A stretch of 6,560 nucleotides of DNA from Candidatus Kapaibacterium sp. GTDB taxonomy: Bacteria; Bacteroidota; Ignavibacteria; Kapaibacteriales; UBA2268. The stretch's first letter is position 1. Each line of letters opens with the position of its first letter. The notes under the pieces were generated by a model. It ran no database searches and was not told the DNA's origin. It saw only the letters and a program-made list of their open reading frames with translations. The translations under genes and the position numbers were made by a program. Shown here one piece after another: positions 6,535 to 6,560 of the stretch. Location: the NCBI GenBank assembly GCA_027858275.1, contig JAQIDA010000202.1, positions 1 through 6,560 of the forward strand, read 5' to 3'.

Positions 6535-6560
6535 ATGGAAAAAACCGCAGGCCAAAAGCA
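6535..6560 (+). CDS. Possible start of a further gene (partial, cut by window end)
   Basis: An ATG at 6535 opens a frame reading MEKTAGQK up to the window edge. Eight residues are too few to identify a family. There is no clear ribosome-binding site upstream. Its support is only its place after a non-coding gap with promoter-like elements. Confidence 0.25.

Overview
This window comes from a bacterium, most likely a Gram-negative anaerobe or facultative anaerobe. By eye the DNA is moderately AT-rich. The first gene is a long adenosylcobalamin-dependent (class II) ribonucleotide reductase. The second belongs to a multi-domain PEP-synthase-like family that I remember best from Deltaproteobacteria and relatives; Lentisphaerota/PVC-type lineages are also possible. 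I cannot fix the phylum from sequence alone. Everything recognisable is on the + strand.

Layout. Positions 25-3504 hold a complete nrdJ-type gene with its ribosome-binding site, closed by a strong intrinsic terminator (3530-3568). A non-coding stretch (3569-3871) carries two candidate promoters and two perfect inverted repeats (3717-3759 and 3775-3797). Positions 3872-6448 hold a PEP-synthase-like protein: a helical N-terminus, an ATP-grasp (PPDK_N) domain, a phosphohistidine swivelling domain and a C-terminal domain of unknown function. Positions 6449-6534 are non-coding and contain a promoter-like -10 box and a near-perfect palindrome. A possible next gene starts at 6535.

The main result is at 5678-5680. 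A conventional gene call gives two genes, 3872-5680 and 5723-6448. They lie in the same reading frame and are separated only by one TGA. The 14 codons between that TGA and the next ATG read as protein that matches the family (RTVHDIIRFSHQKA), and full-length homologues, as I remember them, have cysteine at exactly the TGA position (pattern C-R-T-x-H-D-I-x-R-F). Just downstream the mRNA can fold into a hairpin whose 7-bp lower stem covers the ATG at 5723 and whose apical loop is about 20 nt from the UGA. The best reading is one 858-residue protein with selenocysteine at position 603. The alternatives are a nonsense mutation or sequencing error, or a genuine gene split. The other two complete reading frames end in TAA (nrdJ) and TAG (this gene after read-through), and no other in-frame TGA occurs in either.

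The two main genes do not look like one operon, because a terminator and about 370 bp separate them. NrdJ makes deoxynucleotides. The second protein probably transfers phosphate from ATP through a histidine to an unidentified acceptor. No functional link between them is visible.
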